DNA of 64,000 bases. Source: Bacteroidales bacterium (GTDB taxonomy: Bacteria > Bacteroidota > Bacteroidia > Bacteroidales > UBA932). Positions 52,883 through 61,956 of the stretch are shown piece after piece. The first letter of the stretch is position 1, and the number at the start of each line of letters is the position of its first letter. The position numbers and the translations under genes are program-made. Location: contig JAGCJX010000015.1 in assembly GCA_017647795.1 (NCBI GenBank), positions 1 through 64,000 on the forward strand, read 5' to 3'. The notes under the pieces were generated by a model, which was not told the DNA's origin, did no database searches, and was given only the letters and a program-made list of their open reading frames with translations.

Positions 52883-52913
52883 ATCTCTCGTTAGTATCGC
52901 CCAAAGTTAGGGA

Positions 52914-54428
52914 TTATTCTTTAGCCCTGCAATATCCGACCGCCTCCGCCAAATGCTGCACCTGAATGGACTCCTGTCCCGCCAAGTCGGCCAAAGTCCG
53001 AGCCAGTTTCAGCAACCGAGAACACCCCCTCGCAGAGAGGTTCAACTTGCGCACCATCTTCTCCAACAAATCCTTACACGACGGATCCAAAACACACCAC
53101 CGGTCAATCAAGCGGCTGTCCATGGCCGCATTGCAAAAGATTCCTTCCTGCGCAAACCGGGCTTTCTGAATGGATCGGGCCCGCGTTACCCGTTCGGCCA
53201 CCACGGCGCTCGCCTCCTCAGCAGCCCGGTCCACCAAACTCATCGGATCCACCGAATGCACAAAAATCTGCAGATCAATGCGATCCAGCAAAGGTCCGGA
53301 CAACCGGCTCCAGTACCGTTGGATAACCCCTTCGCCACAACGACAGCGGTCTGTTCCATCGCCATAAAATCCACAGGGACAAGGATTCATCGAGCCCACC
53401 AACATAAACGAAGCCGGATAGGTCACCTTGTATTTGGCCCGCGAAATTGAAATCTTCCGCTCCTCCAAAGGCTGGCGCAACAGGTTCAACAACGTCGGTG
53501 AAAATTGGACCATCTCATCCAGGTAGAGCACTCCGTTGTGGGCCAACGAAATTTCCCCAGGCAGGGCCTGGGCTCCTCCACCCGTCAGGGAAACCAGGCT
53601 GGCCGTGTGATGCGGGGCCCGAAAAGGCGGCAACAGATCCTCTCCCGAGAAATCAATTCCCTTCCCTGCTACGGAATAGATTTTCCGGGTTTCCAAACTT
53701 TCTTCAAGGGACATCGGAGGCAAGATCGAGGCCAAGCAACGGGCCATGAAACTTTTCCCCGCCCCGGGTGGTCCGACCAGTAGGATGTTGTGCCCCCCAG
53801 CCGCCGCAATTTCCAATCCCCGCTTGGCAAAGGGCTGCCCCACCACCCATGCAAAATCATCACTCCGCGAGCGAGCGCGAGGCAACCCCGCCGGGGACCG
53901 TTTGGGAGCCCCTGGAAATTCACTTTCTTCCAACCACGGCACCAATTGGGACAAATGCTCCGCCCCACAAATGCGCACCCCTTCCACACAAGCGGCCTCC
54001 TCCGCCACCTGCGCCGGAAACACCGCGACCTCGAACCCGGCATCCCGGGCATAAAGGGCCAGGGGCAAACTCCCAGGCACCCGACGCAGACTCCCGTCCA
54101 AGGCCAATTCTCCCCACAAACAAACCTGCTCCGACATTGGAAACCGGATTTGCTCCGAGGCAAACAAGATCCCCATTGCAATGGCACAATCAAACAAAGA
54201 TCCCTCTTTCCGGACATCTGCCGGAGCCAGGTTGATGACAATTTTCTTTCCCGGAATGCGGTATCCACAAGCCTGCAAAGCCGTGGTTACCCGCAAAAGG
54301 CTCTCCCGGACAGCTCCGTCCGGCAATCCTACCAAAAAAATCCCGACGCCCGGGGTAACCGACACTTCCACCGTTACAGGAATTACCTCCAACCCCAAGC
54401 ACGCCGCACTGTAAATCCGAACCAACAT
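52914..54428 (-). CDS. YifB/ComM-type AAA+ ATPase
   Basis: Mg-chelatase-like AAA+ protein (504 residues from ATG 54428; the earlier in-frame start 54461 crosses the promoter). The N-terminal Lon-like domain (VEVSVTPGVGIFLVGLPDGAVRES, in part GIFLVGLPDGAVRES) is followed by Walker A VGPPGAGKSFMA, Walker B GVLYLDEM, and the Cys-rich GSMNPCPCGFYGDGTDRCRC (in part MNPCPCGF). ComM homologues drive branch migration during transformation-type recombination. Whether this organism is competent cannot be told here. Confidence 0.92.
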   Translation of the reverse strand: MLVRIYSAACLGLEVIPVTVEVSVTPGVGIFLVGLPDGAVRESLLRVTTALQACGYRIPGKKIVINLAPADVRKEGSLFDCAIAMGILFASEQIRFPMSEQVCLWGELALDGSLRRVPGSLPLALYARDAGFEVAVFPAQVAEEAACVEGVRICGAEHLSQLVPWLEESEFPGAPKRSPAGLPRARSRSDDFAWVVGQPFAKRGLEIAAAGGHNILLVGPPGAGKSFMARCLASILPPMSLEESLETRKIYSVAGKGIDFSGEDLLPPFRAPHHTASLVSLTGGGAQALPGEISLAHNGVLYLDEMVQFSPTLLNLLRQPLEERKISISRAKYKVTYPASFMLVGSMNPCPCGFYGDGTDRCRCGEGVIQRYWSRLSGPLLDRIDLQIFVHSVDPMSLVDRAAEEASAVVAERVTRARSIQKARFAQEGIFCNAAMDSRLIDRWCVLDPSCKDLLEKMVRKLNLSARGCSRLLKLARTLADLAGQESIQVQHLAEAVGYCRAKE

Positions 54429-54446
54429 CGCTTTCAAAATTTGGTT

Positions 54447-54454
54447 CAAACCTA
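54447..54454 (-). promoter_or_regulatory. -7 promoter element for yifB-tsaE-namZ
   Basis: Minus strand reads TAGGTTTG, exact TAnnTTTG, 18 bases before ATG 54428. Confidence 0.6.
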
Positions 54455-54460
54455 CCTGCA

Positions 54461-54502
54461 AAAAACGGATATCTTGAACAAATTCGTCAAAATATCCGTT
54501 TT
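54461..54502 (-). terminator. Terminator of the sigma/anti-sigma unit
   Basis: AAAACGGATAT (54462-54472) and ATATCCGTTTT (54492-54502) form an 11-base inverted repeat with a 19-base loop; on the minus strand it ends in TTTTTTGC. It lies between the anti-sigma gene and the yifB promoter. Confidence 0.65.
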
Positions 54503-54531
54503 AAACGTTTATAATCGTTCAGCACGACCAC

Positions 54532-55734
54532 TTACAGAAAGAATCGTAGACCGACATCCAGCCGCATCTGCAAGGACTGCGCGGTCCGCAGGTTCATCGG
54601 CTGCTGATGATCGAAATAATAGGCAAGACTCGGATCCACAAACAGACCCATCCATTGCAAGAATCGGTATTCGAGACCCAGTCCCAAATGCAACGAGGTT
54701 TGAACGCCGTTCACAGAAACACATTCGCGAATTACCTTGTTGCTCAAATCGCGCAATTGGAAGTCCATGCACAAGGCCTTTTCAACCATACCGCCCACGC
54801 TTGCATACACGTTCAAGTGCTGGTTACGCAAGATGGAATAATTGAAAAACAACGGAATGCCCAAGTAATGCAAGGTCTGATCCACATCAACCTGCAATTG
54901 GTTGTTGTGCAAAGCCTCGTATTGCGAATGCAGACGGGAATACGAGAGACCCGTTCCCATCGACCAGTTTTCTGCCAAAGACCATTGCAACTGAACAGCA
55001 AGCGTCAAGGGAAAGTGGTGGGTCGGCGTAGTCAAGGGTTGCAACGAACGCTCTCCGACTTGGAAGGACTGACCGCTTCCCGGTGCCACAGACGCCATCG
55101 GGTTGTAATTGTTTGTGCCTCCGGTCAAACCGCCTTGCAAGGTCGAAGCCAAACCCATGGACCAGTTGCGACGGGTTTGCGCTGCTGAGGTTTCATCGGC
55201 TTGCGCCAAATACAAGTTCTCAGCAATCGTTTTTTGCGCGGCCTGAGGTGTTTCATCTCCCTGTTTTGCAACAACGTCCACTGATTTCGGAGCAACTTCC
55301 TCTTTCGGTTCTTCTGCCGGAACAACGGTCTCTACTGATGGAACCACCGATTTGGAAAGTACGACGGGTTCAGACTTCTTCACGGGCTCAGCCATTTTCT
55401 CAGGCTCGGAAACGACTACCGGCTCGGAAACAACGACCGGTTCAACGGATTGTACGGGTTCCGTTACAACCGCCATCGGAGTCTCGGGTTGCGAGAGGAC
55501 ATCAATTGTCGGCTCCGTTTGCGGAGCCAGGGCTATCCACCCAACCACAAGCACGGCCGCTGCGGCTACAGAAACACCAACACGACGCACCAGACGAACC
55601 CACTGCCTGCGTTGCAAGGCTTCTTGGATGTTCGGAAACAAATCCACGTCCAAAGGAACCTCAACGTCCTGCATGGCCTCACGAATCCGATCTTCGAATT
55701 CCTCCCATCCTTTGTGCATATCTTTTTCTTCCAT
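54532..55734 (-). CDS. Dual-membrane anti-sigma factor with C-terminal beta-barrel (Dma-like)
   Basis: A 400-residue protein with a striking layout: a cytoplasmic anti-sigma-like N terminus (WEEFEDRIREAMQDVEVPLD, residues 10-48), one inner-membrane helix (VSVAAAAVLVVGWIALA, about 53-70), a low-complexity Pro/Glu/Val linker (repeated EPVVVSEP, about 80-165) long enough to cross the periplasm, and an outer-membrane beta-barrel (about 190-400) with alternating strands ending in LRFFL. No signal peptide is cleaved. Such dual-membrane-spanning anti-sigma factors were reported in Bacteroides thetaiotaomicron (Dma). It starts 3 bases after the ECF sigma stop and should hold that sigma factor. Confidence 0.85.
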   Translation of the reverse strand: MEEKDMHKGWEEFEDRIREAMQDVEVPLDVDLFPNIQEALQRRQWVRLVRRVGVSVAAAAVLVVGWIALAPQTEPTIDVLSQPETPMAVVTEPVQSVEPVVVSEPVVVSEPEKMAEPVKKSEPVVLSKSVVPSVETVVPAEEPKEEVAPKSVDVVAKQGDETPQAAQKTIAENLYLAQADETSAAQTRRNWSMGLASTLQGGLTGGTNNYNPMASVAPGSGQSFQVGERSLQPLTTPTHHFPLTLAVQLQWSLAENWSMGTGLSYSRLHSQYEALHNNQLQVDVDQTLHYLGIPLFFNYSILRNQHLNVYASVGGMVEKALCMDFQLRDLSNKVIRECVSVNGVQTSLHLGLGLEYRFLQWMGLFVDPSLAYYFDHQQPMNLRTAQSLQMRLDVGLRFFL

Positions 55735-55737
55735 AAA

Positions 55738-56283
55738 CTATAATTTTTGCATTCTCTGCTGGAGCCAGCCCCGAGCACGACACAACTGCGACCGGGATGC
55801 TCCTTCGGAAATCCCCAGTTTCTCGGAAATTTCCTGGTGAGAATAACCTTCAAATACACTTAAGTTAAATACGGTCCGGAAACCAATGGGCATCTCGGTA
55901 ATCAACCGAAGGACGTCCTTGTTTTCCAATTTGGCCGAGACGTCGTCAATCCGAGGGGCTTCTGCCCGCAATTCCGTCACGTCCTTGGCATCGCCCAACA
56001 CATCCACCTTGCGCAAATCCATCAAGGCCACGTTCACAAAAATCTTCCGCATCCAGCCTTCAAAAGACCCTTCACCGGAATAACTGTCCATCCGCGTGAA
56101 AACCGTCACGAATCCATCCTGCAAATAATCTTTGGCGACTTCTGCCGATCGGGCATATTTCAAACAGACCGCATACATCCGCGCCGAGTACTTGTCGTAC
56201 AAATAACGTTGCGCTGACCGATTGTGTTTTTTACACGCATCGATCAACTCGGTTTCAGATTTGTAAGGTTTAGGCGCGAACAT
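55738..56283 (-). CDS. ECF sigma factor (RpoE-like sigma-70)
   Basis: A 181-residue extracytoplasmic-function sigma factor. Region 2 is seen in RYLYDKYSARMYAVCLKYA and YLQDGFVTVFTRMDSY, and region 4 in VFEGYSHQEISEKLGISEG (in part GYSHQEISEKLGISEG) with SRSQLCRARGWLQ. It should direct RNA polymerase to envelope-stress promoters when released by the partner anti-sigma factor. Its own -7 element (56302-56309) is of the housekeeping type, so basal expression should be constitutive. Confidence 0.94.
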   Translation of the reverse strand: MFAPKPYKSETELIDACKKHNRSAQRYLYDKYSARMYAVCLKYARSAEVAKDYLQDGFVTVFTRMDSYSGEGSFEGWMRKIFVNVALMDLRKVDVLGDAKDVTELRAEAPRIDDVSAKLENKDVLRLITEMPIGFRTVFNLSVFEGYSHQEISEKLGISEGASRSQLCRARGWLQQRMQKL

Positions 56284-56301
56284 AATTTAGCATTAAAGAT
56301 G

Positions 56302-56309
56302 CAAAAATA
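56302..56309 (-). promoter_or_regulatory. -7 promoter element for ECF sigma unit
   Basis: Minus strand reads TATTTTTG, exact TAnnTTTG, 18 bases before the sigma ATG. Confidence 0.6.
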
Positions 56310-56369
56310 GACCTTTTCGTTGCATCCACTGCCCAATTTTTGCATTCATCGGGATTGAACTTTTTTCGT

Positions 56370-56377
56370 TAACTTTG
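56370..56377 (+). promoter_or_regulatory. -7 promoter element for TPR/EnvC/MalQ unit
   Basis: TAACTTTG, exact TAnnTTTG, 20 bases before ATG 56398. Confidence 0.6.
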
Positions 56378-56397
56378 TAACTTGTACAATCCAACGT

Positions 56398-58110
56398 ATG
56401 AACATGCTTTTAACCCACCTCATAAGATTTACAAAAGTACTGACAATCAGTATTTTAATTTCTATATTTCCCCAATCTCTTTCGGCGCAGGACACCTTGG
56501 CCCTGCAGGGTCCGGATTATTTTTTGGAAGGCGTCAAGCATTTCAACAACGAAGAATGGGAATTGGCCCGCAAACTTTTTGAAGAGACGTTGGTGCTCGA
56601 GCCGCAACACGATGCTGCCTGGTACTACCTGGGCCGATTGCACGCCCACCGTTCAGAAATGATCGAGGCCGAACACTACTTGACCCGAGCCTACCAAGCC
56701 GATTCCACCAACTACTGGTATGCCGTAGAACTGGCGAAATTTTATGCCAATACCTTTCAAACCGACCGGGCCGCGGGTCTATACGAGGAGCTTTTGGAAA
56801 AACATCCGTCCAAATCCACGTTGTACTCCGATCTGCTGAGTCTATACAGCAACGCACAGCAATACGACAAAGCCTTGGCTACCTTGGACCGGCTGGACCA
56901 ACTGCGGGGAGAAAACGAATGGACCGGCAACTTCCGGTTCGAACTGTTGCGTATGCAAGGACGGTACGAGGAGGCCTTTGCCCTGCTCGAAAAACTGGAA
57001 GCCACCTACCCCAATCCCCAGAACTCCTACCTGATGGGAGAAGTTTACCACAGCCAGCGCAAGGACTCCACGGCAATCGTGTTCTACGAAAAGGCGCTGC
57101 GACTGGATCCCCGGTACACCCCGGCCCAATTCGGTCTTGCAGAGGCATTCCGGACAACCGGTGACTTTGCAAAATTCTTCCACCACATCGGCAACTTCAT
57201 GGGGGATGAGCAAATGAACAGTTCGTTCAAAATTGACTACATCCGCCAAGTCTTGGGCAACCTGGCGATCCAAAGCCGCCACCAAGCCAGCGTGGATACC
57301 CTGATCCGAAAAGTGATCGACACACACCCGACCGACACCTCCCTGCGCTACACCGTGGGCAACTACTTCCTGCAGACCGGACGCACCAAAGAGGGCACGG
57401 ATCATTATTTCAAAATCGTGGAAATGCACCCCGAGGACCTCAATCCGAACCTGCAATACCTTTATTTGTTGTACTACTTGCAACAATGGAATGACCTGGA
57501 AGCGCAATGCAAAATGAGTTTGGGCTACCTTCCCCAAAACCGGGACATCCGCCAATTGCAAGCCATTGCCAACACCCAGTTGCTCCGCTACGACCAAGCC
57601 ATCGACCAATACAAGGCCCTGCTGAAAGACATTCCCCGTTCCCAAGAAAACGAACGCCTCATGTGCTACTCGGCTTTGGGAGACCTGTACCAACAGAACG
57701 GCCAACCCAAAAAGGCCTACAAAGAATACGACAAGGCCCTCAAAATCAATCCGAATTACCTTCCGGTCCTCAACAATTATTCCTACTTTCTGAGCCTGGA
57801 GGGCAAACGGTTGGACAAAGCCTACGAAATGAGTTTGATCTGCATCCAGACCGAACCGGACAACCCGACCTACCTGGACACCCACGGCTGGGTCCTCTAC
57901 CAGCTGGGCCGCTACAAAGAAGCCATTGCTCAATTCAAACGGGCGATGCTCTACGGTGGCAACGAAAGTGCCGTAATTCTGGACCACTATGCCGACGCCC
58001 TCTTTGCGACCGGCGAGAGAGCCCTGGCCGACATTTATTGGGAACAGGCAGACCGTCTGGATCCGAGCTTGGGCATTGCCTACAAGATCAAAAAGAACCA
58101 AAATCGATAA
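56398..58110 (+). CDS. Exported tetratricopeptide-repeat protein
   Basis: A 570-residue protein with a signal peptide (VLTISILISIFPQSLSAQ, about 14-31) followed by TPR units to the C terminus; examples are the pairs around WELARKLFEETLVLEPQHDAA, AEHYLTRAYQADSTN, KKAYKEYDKALKINPNYLP and GRYKEAIAQFKRAM. TPR proteins act as scaffolds; its partner is not obvious, but it lies 6 bases ahead of a murein hydrolase activator-like gene, suggesting a cell-envelope role. In other Bacteroidales a DUF4292 lipoprotein often sits between these two; it is absent here. Confidence 0.88.
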   Translation: MNMLLTHLIRFTKVLTISILISIFPQSLSAQDTLALQGPDYFLEGVKHFNNEEWELARKLFEETLVLEPQHDAAWYYLGRLHAHRSEMIEAEHYLTRAYQADSTNYWYAVELAKFYANTFQTDRAAGLYEELLEKHPSKSTLYSDLLSLYSNAQQYDKALATLDRLDQLRGENEWTGNFRFELLRMQGRYEEAFALLEKLEATYPNPQNSYLMGEVYHSQRKDSTAIVFYEKALRLDPRYTPAQFGLAEAFRTTGDFAKFFHHIGNFMGDEQMNSSFKIDYIRQVLGNLAIQSRHQASVDTLIRKVIDTHPTDTSLRYTVGNYFLQTGRTKEGTDHYFKIVEMHPEDLNPNLQYLYLLYYLQQWNDLEAQCKMSLGYLPQNRDIRQLQAIANTQLLRYDQAIDQYKALLKDIPRSQENERLMCYSALGDLYQQNGQPKKAYKEYDKALKINPNYLPVLNNYSYFLSLEGKRLDKAYEMSLICIQTEPDNPTYLDTHGWVLYQLGRYKEAIAQFKRAMLYGGNESAVILDHYADALFATGERALADIYWEQADRLDPSLGIAYKIKKNQNR

Positions 58111-58116
58111 GAACCC

Positions 58117-59301
58117 ATGCACCTTCGATACCTCCTTCGCCTCGTGTTCTTCCTCTGCCTGCCGATGATCGGATGGGCACAAGATGTCTCGAACCAGACC
58201 GCCCGCAAGAAGAAGATTGAGGAGGAGATCCAATTCATTGACCGCGAACTGGAGAACAACCGCAACCAACAAAGCCGGCAACTGAACAGCCTGAATCTCA
58301 CCCAGAAAAAGATTGAATCCCGCAAGGCCCTGATCCAAGAAATCGAAAACGAGATCAAAGCCTTCAACCAGCAAATCAAAGACTGCAACCAGGACATCCA
58401 ACGGTTGCAGAACAAGTTGGACACCCTCCAACACTATTACGAGGACATGATCCTCAAGGCTTACAAACACCGGGACACCCGCATCTGGTTCATGTACCTG
58501 TTCTCCAGCCAAGACTTGAGCCAAGGTTACCGACGATGGGCCTACCTGAAAAGCTTGAACAACACCATCCGACAAGAAGCCGAAGAGATTCGGAATACCG
58601 AAGCCCGCATTCAAAAAGAGAAAACCAAGCTGGCCGACTTAAAAGGTAAATCCGAACAGAGCAAACGGACCCAGGAAAGCGAACAAGCCAAACTGAAACA
58701 GGAAGAAAAATCGGCCCAAGCCACCCTAAAATCCCTGCAAAAGAAAGAGAAGTCCTACAAAAAACAGTTGAACACCAAAAAGAAAGAGGTGGAACAGCTG
58801 AACAAGGAAATCGAACGCATCCTGGCCGAGGCCGTCAAGACCCAAAAATCAGAAGAAAAGAAAGGCATCCAGATTGACCATGCCCTTTCCGGCCAGTTCG
58901 GCAAAAACAAAGGAAAACTACCTTGGCCGGTCAACCAAGGTGTGGTGGTGGAAAAATTCGGACAGCACAACCACCCTGTTTTCAAACACATCAAACTGCC
59001 ATTCAACAACGGAATCAACGTATCCACCCAAAAGGATGCTGACGTTTATGTCATCTTTGACGGGGTGGTCAAACAAGTCCTCGTAATGCCAGGATACAAC
59101 CAGTGCGTCCTGGTCCAACACGGAGAATATTTCACCTTCTATTGCAAACTCAAACGGGTTTCAGTCAAGAGTGGGGACAAAGTCTCCCTCGGCACTCCCC
59201 TTGGCCAGGTGGACGAAGGGGAAGACGGATCCATCCTGCACTTCCAATTGTGGAAAGGAACCGACAAACAAAACCCGGAACACTGGCTACAAAAGAAATG
59301 A
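58117..59301 (+). CDS. EnvC-like murein hydrolase activator (degenerate M23 domain)
   Basis: A 394-residue exported protein: signal peptide ending GWAQ, a long coiled-coil (about 25-245, rich in Lys/Glu/Gln) and a C-terminal LytM/M23 domain. The zinc ligands are mostly lost: NNGINVST stands in for HxGxD, YCKL replaces YxHL, and ILHFQLW keeps only the last His of HxHFE. This matches EnvC-type activators, which open the active site of amidases instead of cutting murein themselves. It overlaps the MalQ start (ATGA at 59298-59301). Confidence 0.88.
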   Translation: MHLRYLLRLVFFLCLPMIGWAQDVSNQTARKKKIEEEIQFIDRELENNRNQQSRQLNSLNLTQKKIESRKALIQEIENEIKAFNQQIKDCNQDIQRLQNKLDTLQHYYEDMILKAYKHRDTRIWFMYLFSSQDLSQGYRRWAYLKSLNNTIRQEAEEIRNTEARIQKEKTKLADLKGKSEQSKRTQESEQAKLKQEEKSAQATLKSLQKKEKSYKKQLNTKKKEVEQLNKEIERILAEAVKTQKSEEKKGIQIDHALSGQFGKNKGKLPWPVNQGVVVEKFGQHNHPVFKHIKLPFNNGINVSTQKDADVYVIFDGVVKQVLVMPGYNQCVLVQHGEYFTFYCKLKRVSVKSGDKVSLGTPLGQVDEGEDGSILHFQLWKGTDKQNPEHWLQKK

Positions 59302-61928
59302 GACTGGATTTCAACCTCCACTTCCTGACCCAACCCAACGAAGGGCTCTGGGTGGAATGGCACACCCCTACCGACCCGACACCGCACAAACTTCCCTTGC
59401 ACCCAGACGCCACGGGTGGCTGGTCCGGACAGTTAACGCTGGACAGCGGCGCTACTGACGCCCATGACGGAGCAATCTACTACCGTTACCTCGTCTGCGA
59501 CGGCGAGCGGACGGTCTATCGGGAAGTAGGCCCGGCCCGACGAATCCAGAATGCCTCGCACCTACAAACGATGTACTTGCAAGACGAATGGCAAGGCAAC
59601 ACGGAAGACGCTCTTTTCCTGACCGCTCCGTATGTCAAGACCCTTTACCCGCAACCGACACCCGTCGTCGCTCCCCCGGCTCCCGGTTATGTTTTTCAGG
59701 TGACCTTGTTCAACCACAGTCCAGAACAAGGAACGCCCTGCCTGATCGGGGATCACCCGGCCCTGGGCGCCTGGGATCCACAACGGGCCCTGCCGCTCCA
59801 ACCCATCGGAGGCTGCCGTTGGCAAGTACAACTCCCCTTAGACGCACAAACCTCCCACAACCTGGCCTATAAATTCATCCTGCGCAACCCCCAAGGTTGT
59901 CGTTGGGAAGACGGCGAGAACCGCCAGACGCACTTGCCGGCCCTGACTCCGTTCTCCCAATACCACCTCGACCATGCAGCCACCCGTCTCCCTTTTCCCC
60001 GTCCCCGTTTGGCTGGCACGGCCATCCCGGTCTTCTCCCTGCGAAGAGAGAACGGATACGGCATTGGTGATTTCACTGATCTAAAGAAAATGGTCCTGTG
60101 GGCTGAACAAACCGGACAACACGCCCTCCAACTCCTGCCCATCAACGACACGACGGCCACCTGGAACGAACGAGATTCCTATCCCTACAGCGGCATCAGT
60201 GTGATGGCCCTGCACCCGATTTACGGCAACCCCGACGCAGTTGGAGACTGCTCGTGGGCAGAAGAAGAGCGAAAAAGACTGGATGCCCAACGCACCGTTC
60301 CCTACCGGGAGGTCCTGGAACTGAAATGGAAATGCTGGCGATTCCTTGAACAAGAACTGGGTACTACCGTACGACAATCCGAAGCCTACCGCGAATTCGT
60401 TTCGCGACACGAGGCTTGGCTTCTGCCTTATGCTGCTTTCTGCGCCCTGCGCGACCACCATCGCACGGCGGATTTCCGTCAATGGGGAGCTGAGGCGAAC
60501 TTTGCCCCCAATCTGCCGCAACAACTGTTGGCAGCAAACCACCCCTTGTGTCGAGAATTGGAACTCCACATGACCGTACAATTCTGGCTCGACCAACAAC
60601 TCACCGACGCCGTTGAATTTGCGCACCAGCACAAGGTGGTTATCAAAGGAGACATCCCCATTGGCATCACCCCCAACAGCGTGGAAGCCTGGACCGAACC
60701 GGCTTTCTTCAACCGCGACCAACAGGCAGGTGCTCCCCCGGACGCCTTTGCCGAACAAGGCCAGAACTGGGGTTTCCCGACCTACAATTGGTCGGCCCTC
60801 GCCCAGGACGACTACCGTTGGTGGAAACGCCGTTTCACCCGCATGGCCGACCACTTCGACCTCTACCGCATCGACCACATCCTCGGCTTCTTCCGCATTT
60901 GGGAGATTCCCCGTACCGAAATACACGGCCTGCTGGGCCACTTCAATCCCGCCCTACCCCTGTCCCAGGCAGAAATAGAGGACCGTGGACTGACCTTCCA
61001 ACAGGCACACTGCACTCCCTTCCTGACGGAAGCCTGGTTGCAGGAGCAACTCGGAGACCTGACAGAGGACTTCCGAGCCGCCTACCTCATGCCCGCATCA
61101 ACACCTTCCCGCCTGGAGGCTTTCACCTTACAACCTGCGTATGCAACCCAACACAGCCTACGGAAAGCCCTGCACGAACAGCACCCGGAATGGGTACGTG
61201 ATGCAGCCGATGAAGACCGTTTCCTGCAACTGTGTAACCAACGTCTGTGGGTCTCGGATCCCTACCAACCGGACAAAGTCCATCCGTGCATTGGTGCCAA
61301 GCAGACCTGTCCCTACCAGACTCTAACCCCGGCCGAGCAAGCAAAATTTGACCAACTCTTCGAGGATTTCTTTTACCACCGCAACGAAGCCTGCTGGTCT
61401 GCATCGGCCCTGCAAAAGTTACCCGAGCTCACGGCGGCCACCGACCTGCTCGCCTGCGCCGAAGACCTGGGCATGATCCCCGCCTGCGTCCCGGATGTTT
61501 TGAACCGCCTGCGCATTGCCACCCTTGAGGTCCAACGCATGCCGAAAGCCTTTGGAGAGATCCTCGGGAATCCAGCACACTACCCCTATCGTTGCGTCTG
61601 CACCACCGGCACACACGACACCAGCACCCTGCGGGGCTGGTGGACCGAGGCACACCCCGAAGCCGAGGACTGCCCGGCAATGACCTGCCAAGCCCTGGTA
61701 CAAGACCACCTCAACAGTCCGGCCATGTGGACCATCCTACCGTGGCAAGACTGGCTTTCCACCGATAAAGAACTGCGTCATCCCAACCCGCATGAGGAAC
61801 GGATCAACGTTCCCTCCAACCCCCACCACGTTTGGAACTACCGGATGCACTTATCCTTAGAATCCCTGTTACAAGAAGAAAACTTCACAGCCAGCCTGCA
61901 ACAAATGACCAAAAGTTGCATCTTATAA
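59298..61928 (+). CDS. malQ: 4-alpha-glucanotransferase with N-terminal starch-binding domains
   Basis: Amylomaltase (GH77) that transfers alpha-1,4-glucan chains in glycogen or maltodextrin metabolism. Starting at ATG 59298 it has 876 residues: two N-terminal CBM20-like domains (about 1-100 and 125-225, e.g. LIGDHPALGAWDPQRALPL) then the GH77 barrel with FDLYRIDHILGFFRIW (nucleophile Asp), LLACAEDLGMIPACVP (acid/base Glu) and TGTHDTSTLRGWW (third acid). A longer reading from 59103 overlaps the previous gene with Arg/Pro-rich nonsense and is rejected. The pairing with a murein activator gene is unexpected. Confidence 0.94.
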   Translation: MRLDFNLHFLTQPNEGLWVEWHTPTDPTPHKLPLHPDATGGWSGQLTLDSGATDAHDGAIYYRYLVCDGERTVYREVGPARRIQNASHLQTMYLQDEWQGNTEDALFLTAPYVKTLYPQPTPVVAPPAPGYVFQVTLFNHSPEQGTPCLIGDHPALGAWDPQRALPLQPIGGCRWQVQLPLDAQTSHNLAYKFILRNPQGCRWEDGENRQTHLPALTPFSQYHLDHAATRLPFPRPRLAGTAIPVFSLRRENGYGIGDFTDLKKMVLWAEQTGQHALQLLPINDTTATWNERDSYPYSGISVMALHPIYGNPDAVGDCSWAEEERKRLDAQRTVPYREVLELKWKCWRFLEQELGTTVRQSEAYREFVSRHEAWLLPYAAFCALRDHHRTADFRQWGAEANFAPNLPQQLLAANHPLCRELELHMTVQFWLDQQLTDAVEFAHQHKVVIKGDIPIGITPNSVEAWTEPAFFNRDQQAGAPPDAFAEQGQNWGFPTYNWSALAQDDYRWWKRRFTRMADHFDLYRIDHILGFFRIWEIPRTEIHGLLGHFNPALPLSQAEIEDRGLTFQQAHCTPFLTEAWLQEQLGDLTEDFRAAYLMPASTPSRLEAFTLQPAYATQHSLRKALHEQHPEWVRDAADEDRFLQLCNQRLWVSDPYQPDKVHPCIGAKQTCPYQTLTPAEQAKFDQLFEDFFYHRNEACWSASALQKLPELTAATDLLACAEDLGMIPACVPDVLNRLRIATLEVQRMPKAFGEILGNPAHYPYRCVCTTGTHDTSTLRGWWTEAHPEAEDCPAMTCQALVQDHLNSPAMWTILPWQDWLSTDKELRHPNPHEERINVPSNPHHVWNYRMHLSLESLLQEENFTASLQQMTKSCIL

Positions 61929-61956
61929 AGAGATGAAATTTTAACACGTAACGAAT

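Noticed and set aside
51389..52894. A 501-codon plus-strand frame opposite the NamZ-like and tsaE genes
   Set aside because: His/Arg/Gln-rich shadow crossing two well-supported genes on the other strand.
56842..58614. A 590-codon minus-strand frame opposite the TPR and EnvC-like genes
   Set aside because: Val/Leu/Phe-rich shadow translation of TPR helices; no promoter and no recognisable domain.
59103..59297. 65-residue N-terminal extension of MalQ
   Set aside because: It overlaps the EnvC-like gene, is Arg/Pro-rich out-of-frame sequence, and the ATGA start at 59298 gives the expected family N terminus.
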